Counted from the first letter of the stretch, positions 55,382-64,000 are shown. The stretch: DNA of 64,000 nt from G963674835 sp963674835 (GCA_963674835.2 CAXXKC010000001.1:992001-1056000), one strand, 5' to 3'. Notes: generated by a model from the letters alone, not told the origin. Made by a program: numbers and translations.

Positions 55382-56182
55382 TCATGTCCCTCTCGACCCG
55401 AAGATGGGCGACGCCTTCAGCTCCACGACGAGTTGGTCCCAGTAGTTCTTCAATCCGATCACATCCGAACCGGGCGTGATCAGTTGGTAGCCCATTTCGG
55501 CCAGTTCCGCGAAGGGGCGGCCCGCTCGCGACGTGCCGGCGAAGATACCGTGTTGCTTGGCCACCTGGGCGACGCGTCGCCGTGCGTCCTGCACGTCCGG
55601 ATGATCTTTCTGGCCCGGCACTCCGATTGCGTGGCTGAAGTCCTGCGGACCGAAGTAGAACATGCTGATCCCGGGAACCTTGGCGATGTTCTCAATTTCG
55701 TCCAGGGCCTCGGGGTCTTCGATTTGGACGCAGATGATTCGCTCGGCGTTGGCCTCTTCCATGTACTGTTCGATGGGAATCCGGCAGTACGATGCGTCGG
55801 CATTGCCTCCGTCAACCCCGCGGCGTCCAATCGGATGAAACCGCGTCTGTCGGGCGACCTCGGCCGCGTCGTCGGCATTCATCACGTGCGGCACGATGAT
55901 GCCCGCGGCGTCCATCTCCAGCGGACGGATCATGTTGCTGTAGCTTCCCCGCGCCACGCGGACCAGACAGTCCACGTCGAAGATCTTCGCCGCCCGCACC
56001 TGGTTCTCGATCTGCTCCCACGTGTTGCCGATGTGCTCCATGCACAGCCAGAGACAGTCGAACCCATAACCGGCGGCCATCTCGGCCACGCGCGGATCGG
56101 CGAAGTTCAACTTCATGCACGAAGCCACCTCACCACGACGAAACCGAGCCAACACGCGACTGCGACGCACCGACAATGTCAT
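55382..56182 (-). CDS. HpcH/HpaI-family aldolase
   Basis: A class II pyruvate aldolase of 266 residues, which should cleave or form 2-keto-3-deoxy or 4-hydroxy-2-oxo acids. Family features: MKLNFADPRVAEMAAGYGFD, the metal/acid region CLWLCMEHIGNTWEQI (family form DxEH), AAGIIVPHVMNADDA, the metal ligand in VQIEDPEAL and YFGPQDFSHAIG. GAAGGAG precedes the ATG at 56182. It lies 51 bases after the sialidase in an apparent gntR-sialidase-aldolase operon, so it may act on sugar acids from sialic or related acids; it is not a NanA homologue. Confidence 0.88.
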   Translation of the reverse strand: MTLSVRRSRVLARFRRGEVASCMKLNFADPRVAEMAAGYGFDCLWLCMEHIGNTWEQIENQVRAAKIFDVDCLVRVARGSYSNMIRPLEMDAAGIIVPHVMNADDAAEVARQTRFHPIGRRGVDGGNADASYCRIPIEQYMEEANAERIICVQIEDPEALDEIENIAKVPGISMFYFGPQDFSHAIGVPGQKDHPDVQDARRRVAQVAKQHGIFAGTSRAGRPFAELAEMGYQLITPGSDVIGLKNYWDQLVVELKASPIFGSRGT

Positions 56183-56233
56183 GAAGACCACTCCTTCAAA
56201 TCATGAATTCCCCGAAACCGCCTCGACCGCGCC

Positions 56234-57430
56234 CTACCGGTCCGCTCCTCGGGTGATCCACTCCAGCGTGAACCGGGCCAGGCAGATCGTCTTCCATCCC
56301 TCGCGTTCGAACAAACACAGGATCGTGCCGTCCGGCAGCGACGCCAAGCAGCAGTAGCCAAACTCGCCCGGCGCGAGCACCCGCGAAATCGGCCACGTCT
56401 GGCCCTCATCGTAGCTCAGCCGCACCGTGCCGTTGCGGCGTGCTGTCGCGCAGGCCGGGTTGCAGAAGAGGATGCGGCTCCGACCGCCGTCCAGCGGATC
56501 GCTGTAACGGAAGATGCTCCCCTGACACACCGGTTCGATCAGCGTCGGATCATCGCGAAGCGGCGCCCACGTGTTCCCGCCGTCGGCGCTGACCGTGATC
56601 TTGCGGACCTTGTTTCCCTGTCCGTTGCGGGCGTTGAGCATCACCCGTCCGTCGCGCAGCTCGACCGCCTGGACCTCGCTTCCAAAGCCTTTCTCCGTCG
56701 GGTTCGCCGCGGTTTGGCCATGAACCCACGTCTTGCCGCCGTCATCGCTGTAAATGGCAAACAGCTCCGCGGGTTTCTTTCCCTCGCGCTGCTGGCTGGG
56801 CATCAGGATCCGGCCGGCATGCGGGCCGCGCCGCAACTGGATGGCGATGCCAGGCCCCGATGAAAGGAACGTGATCGTGGGACCCTTCAACAGTTCGGTA
56901 AGGTCGATCTCCTTCGACCACGTCTGACCATCATCGTCGCTGGTAAGCATCATCGCCCGCAGTGCCTTCTTGTCGACCGTGCCGGCCGGCAAGTTCCTTT
57001 CATGCGACCCCTGCGGATACTTGTGGTAGAAGAGGATGATTCTGCCCGAGCGGCGATCCTGGACGATGCAGGGCGTATTCAGACTGTTGGGGCCGTCTTC
57101 GGCAATCACTTGGATCGGCGACCATGTGCGCCCGCCATCCGTGCTCCGCCGCAACACGAGATCGTTCCCGCCCACGTCGGCGATACTCTTCGGCCGCCCT
57201 TCGGCAATCGCCAGCACGGTTCCCTTCTGCGTCACCAGCAACGCAGGAATGCGATACCCGTAATACCCGGCCGTCCCGCCCACGAATATCCGCGTGATTT
57301 CGACCTCGGGCTCGCTCTTGTCTTCCTTGGCGGCTTTCTTCTCCTTTGGCGCATCGGCCAATGCGCCCGCGATCAATACAAGCATGGCCACGAAGGCCGT
57401 TCCGCACAGCACGAGGCGACGACGGATCAT
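56234..57430 (-). CDS. Exo-alpha-sialidase
   Basis: Releases terminal sialic acids from glycoconjugates. 398 residues with a signal peptide and a Lys/Glu-rich linker, then the six-bladed propeller: the RIP motif in GYRIPALLVT and five Asp-boxes, STDGGRTW, SDDDGQTW, SDDGGKTW, SADGGNTW and SYDEGQTW. The arginine triad is plausible (RIP; QLRRGPHAGR; RNGTVRLS) and Glu in GSEVQAVEL is a likely general base partner. The gene starts at an ATG at 57430, 29 bases after the regulator. It is intact, unlike the relative at 42842. Confidence 0.9.
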   Translation of the reverse strand: MIRRRLVLCGTAFVAMLVLIAGALADAPKEKKAAKEDKSEPEVEITRIFVGGTAGYYGYRIPALLVTQKGTVLAIAEGRPKSIADVGGNDLVLRRSTDGGRTWSPIQVIAEDGPNSLNTPCIVQDRRSGRIILFYHKYPQGSHERNLPAGTVDKKALRAMMLTSDDDGQTWSKEIDLTELLKGPTITFLSSGPGIAIQLRRGPHAGRILMPSQQREGKKPAELFAIYSDDGGKTWVHGQTAANPTEKGFGSEVQAVELRDGRVMLNARNGQGNKVRKITVSADGGNTWAPLRDDPTLIEPVCQGSIFRYSDPLDGGRSRILFCNPACATARRNGTVRLSYDEGQTWPISRVLAPGEFGYCCLASLPDGTILCLFEREGWKTICLARFTLEWITRGADR

Positions 57431-57459
57431 TGGGATCTGCCTTTCTCAATCGATGAGGT

Positions 57460-58284
57460 TCATTCCGAAACGCCAGTTCGCTTTCCCTTCCGCTTCGATC
57501 CGCTCGGCGGCAAAGTCCCTTGCGACGCCGTTTGCTCCAGTTCGTGCAGCCGGTTTTGCAGGTTTTCCGACCACGGCGTTTCGCCGATGCCGTCGTCGAT
57601 CTCCATATGCTTGCGCTGCAAGGCGGCCAACGTGGCGCGTCCGCCCTGAGCCAGATGGTTTGCCAAGGCTTTCTCGGCCGCAGGCCCATCGTGGGCGGCG
57701 ACGGCTTCCAGAATAGCCGCGTGTTCGGCGTCGGCGCGTCGCAGCCGCTCGACCGCGTAACTCCGATCGCGACAGCCCAACGAATAGGTCAATACCCGCA
57801 GGTCGCTGAGGATCTTCAGCGTCCGCCGGTTTCCCGCCGCTTTGAGGATCGCCATGTGAAACTGCGCGTCGGCCAACGTCCAGGCGTCCATCGACGAGGT
57901 CTTCCAGTTCTCTTCACCCACCCGTTGCATCGCTTCGATCGCTTGCTCCATCGACCGCTTCGCGCGGCGCAATTCGTCGACCAAGGCGGAGTCGGCCACG
58001 GGCGCCACCTTGCGAATCGCGTGGCACTCCAAGGCCTCGCGCAGATCGCACAACTCGCTGACTTCCTGCGCCGACAGGTCGACAACGAAGATGCCGACCC
58101 CCGGCTTGTGCTCCAGAAGCCCCTCCGAGACCAATTGGGTCATAGCCTCGCGGACGGGAATCGCGCTGACGTCGATCTGCCGGGCAAGCTCGCGAATCGA
58201 CAAACGAGCGCCGGGCCGAAAACGACCCGTCATCGCGCCCCACCGAATGTGGTCGTAGGCTTTCTGCCGCAGATTTGTGCTCAT
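57460..58284 (-). CDS. GntR-family (FCD domain) transcriptional regulator
   Basis: 274 residues (279 from the upstream ATG at 58299). The N-terminal winged helix has RLSIRELARQIDVSAIPVRE and AMTQLVSEGLLEH; the C-terminal FCD ligand domain has DLREALECHAIRKVAP, DAQFHMAILKAAGNR and DAEHAAILEAVAAHD with the metal-binding Asp/His residues. It heads the sialidase-aldolase operon and is divergent from the transporter fusion, so it is likely the local repressor responding to a sialic-acid-type ligand. A multi-site palindromic region upstream (58298-58331) is its probable operator. AAGGG sits close before the ATG at 58284. Confidence 0.92.
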   Translation of the reverse strand: MSTNLRQKAYDHIRWGAMTGRFRPGARLSIRELARQIDVSAIPVREAMTQLVSEGLLEHKPGVGIFVVDLSAQEVSELCDLREALECHAIRKVAPVADSALVDELRRAKRSMEQAIEAMQRVGEENWKTSSMDAWTLADAQFHMAILKAAGNRRTLKILSDLRVLTYSLGCRDRSYAVERLRRADAEHAAILEAVAAHDGPAAEKALANHLAQGGRATLAALQRKHMEIDDGIGETPWSENLQNRLHELEQTASQGTLPPSGSKRKGKRTGVSE

Positions 58285-58297
58285 AGCCCTTGCGAAC

Positions 58298-58331
58298 ATG
58301 ATATATCACTGATATCTTACGTGTATATCAT
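58298..58331. promoter_or_regulatory. Putative operator of the GntR regulator
   Basis: TGATATATCA (58299-58308) is a perfect 10-base palindrome. It is followed at 58310 by TGATATC and at 58322 by TGTATATCA. An outer inverted repeat ATGATATA / TATATCAT (58298-58305 and 58324-58331) spans them. The AT-rich block stands out in GC-rich surroundings. It lies between the divergent regulator and transporter genes, so one site array could control both. Confidence 0.55.
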
Positions 58332-58445
58332 ACCGGGCCGACGACTCGCCGTCAAGCCGCTCGCCCGGAACCTTGCGACGTCGACCTCCTGGGAAGGCCA
58401 GGTTACTCCCACGAGCTTCTGCTCCCCAACTAGAGACCGTCAACC

Positions 58446-61061
58446 ATGCAAGCCCTTCTGATCCTCTCCCTTTCGTGCCTGGTGGCGGCCGATTCGGGGC
58501 AGGGCGGCGCGCGGCAGGGGCCTTCCGTTTTGCAATGGCGTCAGCTTCCCGATCTGCCCGACACGACTGGCTTCGCAGGGCCCTATGCCGGCGTCGACGG
58601 CGACACCCTGATCGTGGCCGGCGGCGCCAATTTCCCCGATGCACCCCCGTGGGAAGGCGGCGCGAAGGTCTGGCACGACCGCATATTCATCGGCCCCGCG
58701 GCAACCGGCCCCTGGCGCGAGATCGCCGCGCGACTCGATCGGCCGATGGCCTACGGCGTTTCTCTCAGCGTGCCCAGTCGCGGACTCCTCTGCCTCGGCG
58801 GTGCCGACGCCCAACGGCACTACGCCGACGCATGGTTTCTCCGCCACGAGTCGCCGTCCGGCACCGTTCGCCGCATCGACTTGCCATCCATGCCCGGCCC
58901 CACGGCGTATGCCTGCGGAGCCCTCGTCGCAAACACGGTCTATGTGGCCGGCGGTTGCAAGGTTCCCAATGCCAAGACGGCGCAGCGCACCCTGTGGACT
59001 CTGGACCTTTCCGTCCCACAGGCCGACTGGCGATGGCGGGAAATGAAACCGTGTCCAGGCCCGGCCCGCATGTTGGCGGTCGCCGGAGCGTTGGGCGACG
59101 CCTTCTATCTGTTTGGCGGCGTTGAAATCGTCCCAGGCGACGACGGGTTGCCGACTCGCCGCTACCTGACCGATGCCTGGTCTTACGAGCCACGACAGGG
59201 ATGGCAGCAATTGGCCGACCTGCCACGACCGGTCACCGCCGCGCCCACGCCCGCCATGACCTTCGGATGCAGCCATCTGGCTATCCTCGGCGGCGATGAC
59301 GGCACGCGATTCCGCCTCGGCAGTTCGCTGGGCATGAAGCATCCCGGCTTCTCGCGCAGCGTGCTGGCCTATCACCCCATCACCGACACCTGGACGACGA
59401 TGGGAGAGCTGCCCCTCCACACGACGCCCGACTCGCCGCCGCTGCTGCCCCCAGTGACCACATCGACCGTTCCGTGGCAAGGCGGCTACCTCATCCCCAG
59501 CGGCGAAGTGCGGCCCGGGGTGCGCACTCCGAACGTCCTCGGGGTCACCCTCCGCGTGGCCCGGGCGCCCTTCGGTTGGCTCGACTATGCCGTGGTGGGC
59601 GGATATCTGCTTCTGCTGGTCGCCATCGGCTATTCCTTCTCGCGAAGCGCGGGGAGCACATCGCACTTTTTTCTGGGCGGACAGCGCATTCCGTGGTGGG
59701 CGGCCGGCCTCAGCATCTTCGGCGCCCAACTCAGCGCAATCACCTTCGTCGCCATGCCGGCCAAGGCCTATGCCACCGACTGGGTCTACCTGATGGGCAA
59801 CCTCCTGGTCGTGGCCGCGGCACCGATCGTCATCCACTTCTATCTGCCGTTCTACCGCCGCCTCAATGTGACCACGGCCTACGAGTATCTGGAAAAGCGG
59901 TTCAATCTCCCGACTCGGCTGATGGGGAGCCTCGCGTTTATCCTTCTCCAGGTCGGACGGATGGGCGTCATTCTCTACCTGCCCGCCACGGCTCTCGCCG
60001 CCGTTTCAGGAACCAACGTCGTCATGTGGGTGATCGTGATGGGCGCGCTCGTCACGCTCTACACGGTGCTCGGCGGCATCGAGGCGGTGATTTGGGTCGA
60101 CGTGGTGCAGGTCCTCGTCTTGTTCGGCGGCGCGCTGGTCACCCTGGCCCTGATCGTGCTTAAAACCGAAGGCGGAATCCCGGAAATCGTCTCCCTCGGC
60201 ACAACAGCGGGGAAGTTCCGCCTCGTGAACTTCTCCTACGACATGGCCACCACGGCGCTCTGGGTGGTCGTCCTGGGAAAGCTGGCGGGCATCTTGGTAT
60301 GCCAGACGGCCGATCAGACGGTCGTGCAACGCTACCTCACCACGCGTAACGAATCGCAGGCCGCACGTTCGATCTGGACCAACGCCCTCCTGTCGATCCC
60401 GGCAGGGTTGCTCTTCTTCAGCGTGGGAACGGCGCTCTGGGCCTTCTATCGCACTCACCCTCAATTGCTGGCCCCGCTGGCCGAAAACGACCAGGTTCTG
60501 CCCTGGTTCATCGCTCAGGAGGCACCGCCCGGTGTGGTAGGGCTCGTCATCGCCGCCCTCTTCGCCGCCTCTATGTCGAGCCTCGATAGCTCGCTCAACT
60601 CCGTGGCCACGGCAATCACGGCCGATTGGTACCGCCGGTTCTTTCGCCTGGCGAGCGATCGCCGCTGTGTGGCCGTCGCCCGGCTGGTGACCGTCGTGCT
60701 GGGCGCCATGGGAACGGCCTTCGCACTGATTATGGCCTACACCGACACCGAATCCCTGTGGGACGAATATCTCAAGATCATCGGCCTCTTCGGGGGCGGA
60801 TTGGCCGGCCTCTTTCTCGTCGGCATCTTCTCACGGCGCGCTCACGGGCTGGGCGCGATCGTCGGATTCCTTGCCAGCAGCGCGATTCTCTACACGGCCC
60901 AGCGTTCCGGCTGCGTTCACCTGCTGTTGTTCTCTGCCCTGGGAATGGCCAGCAGTGCGGCCACGGCCTATGTTGCCAGTTGGATACTTCCTTGCCGCAT
61001 GCCGAATCTAGATGGCCTAACCATCTATAGCCTGCCCCAGCAGGACGACCACGCCCCGTGA
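58446..61061 (+). CDS. Mutarotase (NanM-like kelch) - sodium:solute symporter fusion
   Basis: 871 residues. Residues 1-370: signal peptide and a kelch beta-propeller of the cyclically permuted mutarotase type (GGANFPDAPPWEGGAKVWHD is characteristic of N-acetylneuraminate epimerase NanM; repeats GGADAQRHYAD, GGVEIVPGDDG). Residues from about 376: an SSS-family sodium symporter, opening FGWLDYAVVGGYLLLLVAIG and containing SHFFLGGQRIPWWAAGLSIF and ASMSSLDSSLNSVATAI (sodium-site Ser region), with about 13 helices. One chain would convert the sugar anomer and import it, probably sialic acid. Divergent from the GntR-sialidase-aldolase operon. No strong ribosome site is seen before the ATG at 58446. 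Confidence 0.92.
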   Translation: MQALLILSLSCLVAADSGQGGARQGPSVLQWRQLPDLPDTTGFAGPYAGVDGDTLIVAGGANFPDAPPWEGGAKVWHDRIFIGPAATGPWREIAARLDRPMAYGVSLSVPSRGLLCLGGADAQRHYADAWFLRHESPSGTVRRIDLPSMPGPTAYACGALVANTVYVAGGCKVPNAKTAQRTLWTLDLSVPQADWRWREMKPCPGPARMLAVAGALGDAFYLFGGVEIVPGDDGLPTRRYLTDAWSYEPRQGWQQLADLPRPVTAAPTPAMTFGCSHLAILGGDDGTRFRLGSSLGMKHPGFSRSVLAYHPITDTWTTMGELPLHTTPDSPPLLPPVTTSTVPWQGGYLIPSGEVRPGVRTPNVLGVTLRVARAPFGWLDYAVVGGYLLLLVAIGYSFSRSAGSTSHFFLGGQRIPWWAAGLSIFGAQLSAITFVAMPAKAYATDWVYLMGNLLVVAAAPIVIHFYLPFYRRLNVTTAYEYLEKRFNLPTRLMGSLAFILLQVGRMGVILYLPATALAAVSGTNVVMWVIVMGALVTLYTVLGGIEAVIWVDVVQVLVLFGGALVTLALIVLKTEGGIPEIVSLGTTAGKFRLVNFSYDMATTALWVVVLGKLAGILVCQTADQTVVQRYLTTRNESQAARSIWTNALLSIPAGLLFFSVGTALWAFYRTHPQLLAPLAENDQVLPWFIAQEAPPGVVGLVIAALFAASMSSLDSSLNSVATAITADWYRRFFRLASDRRCVAVARLVTVVLGAMGTAFALIMAYTDTESLWDEYLKIIGLFGGGLAGLFLVGIFSRRAHGLGAIVGFLASSAILYTAQRSGCVHLLLFSALGMASSAATAYVASWILPCRMPNLDGLTIYSLPQQDDHAP

Positions 61062-61188
61062 CCGACTTGCAACCCGCGAGGTGAACGCATCCTCCCGCCG
61101 GTTGTGGCCCGAAAATCGTGGCCCTCCCGGCACGCTTCGATCAACGCAACGCTCTTCATCGCTTCCTCTCAAGGACACCTGATCACGG

Positions 61189-61220
61189 GCCATCCCCTAT
61201 CACAGGGGACGCAGGATGGC
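61189..61220 (+). other. Hairpin in the gap before the sialidase-fold gene
   Basis: The 286-base gap between the fusion gene and 61348 contains GCCATC/GATGGC enclosing CCCT/AGGG (loop ATCAC) at 61189-61220. No T-run follows, so it is not a clear terminator. It may be a leader element or an mRNA end. The rest of the gap shows nothing else. Confidence 0.3.
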
Positions 61221-61347
61221 AGTGCACGGGAAATCCGAATAGCATAGAGCAACCGTCCGCCTGTCCATCACCTTCACATTCCTCGACACGCACGCCGACC
61301 GCGACGACCGAATCCGACACCCACCAGTTCCCAAAGGACTCTACACA

Positions 61348-62553
61348 ATGAACAACGTCACCGGCCCCATTGTCCTGCTCACCTTGATCACCGCTCTTGC
61401 CGCTGAAGCTGGCGAGGCGCCGGCAAACCAGCCGCAGCGGAACCCGATCACGAACAGCCCCGAATGGAAGAACGATCGGCCGGTCGCGTTGCCCGGAGCA
61501 ACCCGGCCCCACGTCGAACGCGTGCTGATCTACCAACCTGAAACAGAGTGGACCTACTCGCACCACCAAAGCATCACTTTCTTCAAAGGCCGTTTCTACG
61601 CCATCTGGTCCAACGGCCGCCGAGACGAGGACGCGCCGGGTCAGCGCGTGCTCATGGCCACCTCTCCGGATTTCAACAAGTGGACCACACCGCAGCCACT
61701 GGTCGATTCCGTGACCGACGCGCAGGGCGTCGAGCGCGTGCTGACCGCCGCTGGCTTCCACGAGCACAACGGCACGCTCGTCGCATACTTCGGCAACTAC
61801 GGTCCGCACAAGGAGACAACCCACTTGCAGGCCGTGACCACCACCGACGGCCAACACTGGAGCGCCCCACGCGGGATGGGCGTACCGGTCAACCCCAACC
61901 ATGGTCCGCAGCCCACCGCGTCCGGCCGCCTGATCATCTGCGGCAACATCTCCTTCCCGTGGAGCGACGATCCGTCGGGCCTGTCGGGCTGGCACATGAC
62001 CGGCATCTACCCCGACGACATGGCCGCGACCATCAAGGACGACCCGTCCTCCTTTTGGGACGTGGCCAAGCACCAGGGCTGGTCGGCCGCCCTTTGTGAA
62101 GGCTCCTTCTACCAGACCGACGACGGCGTGCTGCACATGCTGTTGCGCAATACGGGCAGGCCCAACGCGCACCGGCTATGGCTCACCGAGAGCCGCGACG
62201 ACGGCGCCACCTGGTCGCATCCGGTCGAGACCGAATTCAGCGATACCAACGCCAAGTTTCATTTCGGGCGATTGCCGGACGGACGGTTCTACTACGTCGG
62301 CAATCCCATCGGCGGCAACCGCACTCCGCTGGTGTTGTCGTTATCGCGCGACGGCGTGCATTTCAACCATCACTTCATCCTCGGCGACACGCACTACCAG
62401 AAGCGTCGCCCGGGCGGCAGCAAGGGCGGCGAATACGGCTACCCGCACACGCTCATCCACGACGGCCGTCTCTACGTGATCGTCTCGCGGCAGAAGGAGG
62501 CGGTCGAAGTGCTGCGCGTGGCGTTGTCGGAACTGGGCGATCAGCCGCGGTGA
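61348..62553 (+). CDS. Secreted sialidase-fold (BNR) protein
   Basis: 401 residues with a signal peptide (PIVLLTLITALAAEAGEA). A six-bladed sialidase-like propeller is suggested by HHQSITFFKGRFYAIWSNGR, one clear Asp-box-like SRDDGATW and weaker TSPDFNKW, TTDGQHW and SRDGVHF. YGYPHTLIHDGRLYVIVSRQ closes the propeller. It differs from the sialidase at 56234 and may cleave another glycan; the canonical RIP motif is not obvious. AAAGGA precedes the ATG at 61348. Its place after the transporter fusion suggests the same pathway. Confidence 0.8.
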   Translation: MNNVTGPIVLLTLITALAAEAGEAPANQPQRNPITNSPEWKNDRPVALPGATRPHVERVLIYQPETEWTYSHHQSITFFKGRFYAIWSNGRRDEDAPGQRVLMATSPDFNKWTTPQPLVDSVTDAQGVERVLTAAGFHEHNGTLVAYFGNYGPHKETTHLQAVTTTDGQHWSAPRGMGVPVNPNHGPQPTASGRLIICGNISFPWSDDPSGLSGWHMTGIYPDDMAATIKDDPSSFWDVAKHQGWSAALCEGSFYQTDDGVLHMLLRNTGRPNAHRLWLTESRDDGATWSHPVETEFSDTNAKFHFGRLPDGRFYYVGNPIGGNRTPLVLSLSRDGVHFNHHFILGDTHYQKRRPGGSKGGEYGYPHTLIHDGRLYVIVSRQKEAVEVLRVALSELGDQPR

Positions 62554-62583
62554 GCGGTCGACGCCTGCCAACCAGATCGCCGT

Positions 62584-63753
62584 TTACTGCACCAGGGCCC
62601 CCAAGCTCTTGCCCGCGTAGCCGGTCATTTCCAGGTATCCCCGCCCGCGCACCGGGTGCCCACCCGAGCGACCGTCGACCTGGATGCTTCCTTCCCAATA
62701 GGCAATGCCCGAACTGGCGGTCGTGTTCAGCTCCTGGTTGACCATCGACGCCCGCACGTTCAGTTCCAGGCCTTCCTGCGGAACACACACGGTCCAAGCG
62801 ATCGGGTACGCGCCGCCGCTGGCCTTCGATGTCCACCTCTCGCCGGGCGTGAGCACCAGGGCCGATTGCGGCAAGTGGCGAGCCGTACCGTCGGCGGCCA
62901 CCAGCGTGCCCGACGAGAACGGGTCGGTCGTGCCGTCGCTGCGCCGGATCTGGTAGACCATCAACTCCCGGCCGTCGTCCAATTGAATGGCAAACCAATC
63001 CCAACCCTGTTGCCCCTGTTCCAGAAAGCTCGTGCTGAACTCGTGATCCATCCAGCTCAGGCCGGTCACGGCGAGCGCCCGTCCGCCGACGACAACCGTG
63101 CCGGTGGTGGCCATGCGAGTGAAGGAGTAGTAATAAGAGGCGTTCCCCTCGGTCGGCCCTTTGCGGCTCAACCCGCCGTCACCTTGCAGGACCGGCGGCT
63201 TGCTGGTCGTCAGTCGCAGTTCCAGACGGCAGTCACCCTGCCGCGCCGCCAACAGATGGCAATCGCCCTCTGTGCAGACTTCCCAATCGCCGTTGAACAC
63301 ATGGTAGCGATCGGAAGCCGCCCCGGCCTGACCGATCCCTCCACGACTCAGCCGCTCGAAACAATGGAACTTGCTCGCGTCGATATCCGAGATCGCGAAA
63401 TGCGCCGTATACAAATCCCGCACTGTCCAGCGGGACGGATTCTCCGGCCGACGGTCCACGCCCGTGCGAAAGAACGTCAGTTGATACCCCAGCCGCCGTC
63501 CCTCAGCCGTCTCGATATTACCCGTATAGTACCACCACTCGATGCGAAAGTCGTTGTGCGCGGCATGATCCTGCGGAAACTGGAACGCCCTGGGCGCAAT
63601 GGCCGACTCCCAACCCCCATCTCCCCAAGCCGGGCCGCCGCATAGCATCATTACCGTCACCACGAGCCACCAAGGCACGGCAACGGCCCCGTACTCCGCC
63701 GGCACGCAACCGGCCAATCCTCTGCAACGTCTGTGAGCTCGTTCGGCCATCAT
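62584..63753 (-). CDS. AttH/CrtC-like lipocalin-fold protein
   Basis: 389 residues. After a membrane or signal segment (AVPWWLVVTVMMLCGGPAWG), FPQDHAAHNDFRIEWWYYTG is the hallmark of the AttH / carotenoid 1,2-hydratase-like family, followed by GYQLTFFRTG and GLSWMDHEFSTSFLEQGQQG. Members next to FtsX permeases are annotated as AttH components of AttEFGH-type ABC systems, with undefined chemistry. The ATG at 63753 (GGGAGGA before it) overlaps the stop of the permease (ATGA, 63750-63753), so the two are coupled. An enzyme of carotenoid hydration is less likely. Confidence 0.88.
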   Translation of the reverse strand: MMAERAHRRCRGLAGCVPAEYGAVAVPWWLVVTVMMLCGGPAWGDGGWESAIAPRAFQFPQDHAAHNDFRIEWWYYTGNIETAEGRRLGYQLTFFRTGVDRRPENPSRWTVRDLYTAHFAISDIDASKFHCFERLSRGGIGQAGAASDRYHVFNGDWEVCTEGDCHLLAARQGDCRLELRLTTSKPPVLQGDGGLSRKGPTEGNASYYYSFTRMATTGTVVVGGRALAVTGLSWMDHEFSTSFLEQGQQGWDWFAIQLDDGRELMVYQIRRSDGTTDPFSSGTLVAADGTARHLPQSALVLTPGERWTSKASGGAYPIAWTVCVPQEGLELNVRASMVNQELNTTASSGIAYWEGSIQVDGRSGGHPVRGRGYLEMTGYAGKSLGALVQ

Positions 63754-64000
63754 TCCTCCCTCACCGTCTGCAGGGCGTCGATCTGCGCCGCTCGGACCGC
63801 GGGATACAGCCCACACACGGCGCTCGCGGCCAGAATCAGCACCGTGGAATGCACCAGGAACGCCACGGGCAAGTGGAACTGGATCGTCCAGCCGAACGAC
63901 TGCACGTTGATCACGTAGATCAGCACCACGGCAAGCAGAATCCCAACCGCGATTCCGATCAACTGGCTCACCGCGGCAATGAGCACTGCCTCGATCACGA
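63750..64000 (-). CDS. FtsX-like ABC transporter permease, C-terminal part (partial)
   Basis: About 83 codons of the 3' end; the gene continues beyond the right edge. Two or three membrane helices are visible (VLIAAVSQLIGIAVGILLAV, LVHSTVLILAASAVCGLYPA), then the classic FtsX/MacB ending YPAVRAAQIDALQTVREE (compare PARRAARLDPVEALR). This C-terminal loop and helix order is diagnostic. It is a subunit of an exporter-type ABC system with the coupled AttH-like protein. Confidence 0.88.
   Translation of the reverse strand, partial: VIEAVLIAAVSQLIGIAVGILLAVVLIYVINVQSFGWTIQFHLPVAFLVHSTVLILAASAVCGLYPAVRAAQIDALQTVREE

Overview
The window looks like chromosomal DNA of a planctomycete (Planctomycetota). 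The evidence is high GC, many secreted or Tat-exported proteins, two formylglycine sulfatases, two Gfo/Idh/MocA oxidoreductases with twin-arginine signals, several secreted glycosidases, a BlaI / M56-peptidase pair and an AttH-like protein. The assignment rests on gene content; no rRNA or other phylogenetic marker is present.

Layout. 1-4,237: a membrane-protein fragment, UDP-glucose 4-epimerase, a WecG/TagA-type glycosyltransferase, an SDR oxidoreductase and a YihY-type membrane protein. 4,729-10,705: glutamate synthase gltB-gltD with overlapping reading frames. 11,037-19,440: secreted sugar-related enzymes (oxidoreductase, alpha-galactosidase-like enzyme, beta-propeller protein, unknown exported protein, sulfatase) and one decayed gene. 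19,582-27,695: an isoprenoid/terpenoid locus made of a squalene-hopene-cyclase-type enzyme, a DUF116-polyprenyl synthase fusion, a small membrane protein and an MFS transporter, beside a radical SAM protein and a 4Fe-4S protein that is split in two by an apparent frameshift. 27,780-33,233: a lipoprotein, a ceramidase-like protein, a second sulfatase and a large exported protein of unknown function. 33,341-33,958: a strongly structured leader in front of a small protein. 34,027-37,580: an SDR fragment and a BlaI / M56-peptidase pair in which leucine-rich repeats occupy the place of the usual sensor domain. 37,867-40,701: a GH127-type beta-L-arabinofuranosidase.

40,968-46,005 is a small accessory island. 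It holds tRNA-Arg(ACG) and two 1,559-bp ISKra4-like insertion sequences in the same orientation, indistinguishable as far as compared, each with its own 8-bp target duplication. The left copy is inserted inside a sialidase gene and cuts off its last 27 codons. 46,062-53,770 holds a DUF4838 protein, a metallophosphoesterase with a carbohydrate-binding-like tail, a clan-A glycosidase and a second Tat-exported oxidoreductase. 54,026-55,339 holds a GH127 remnant and a stand-alone methionine-synthase-activation-domain protein. 55,382-62,553 looks like a sialic-acid locus: a GntR/FCD regulator, a sialidase and an HpcH/HpaI aldolase in one apparent operon, divergent from a mutarotase (NanM-like)-sodium symporter fusion followed by another sialidase-fold protein. 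The right edge holds an AttH/CrtC-like gene coupled to an FtsX-type permease that runs out of the window.

Taken together, the genes suggest a degrader of sulfated, sialylated and arabinose- or galactose-containing glycans. I saw no CRISPR array, rRNA, prophage or SusC/SusD pair. All functions are read from sequence motifs alone; no database search was possible.
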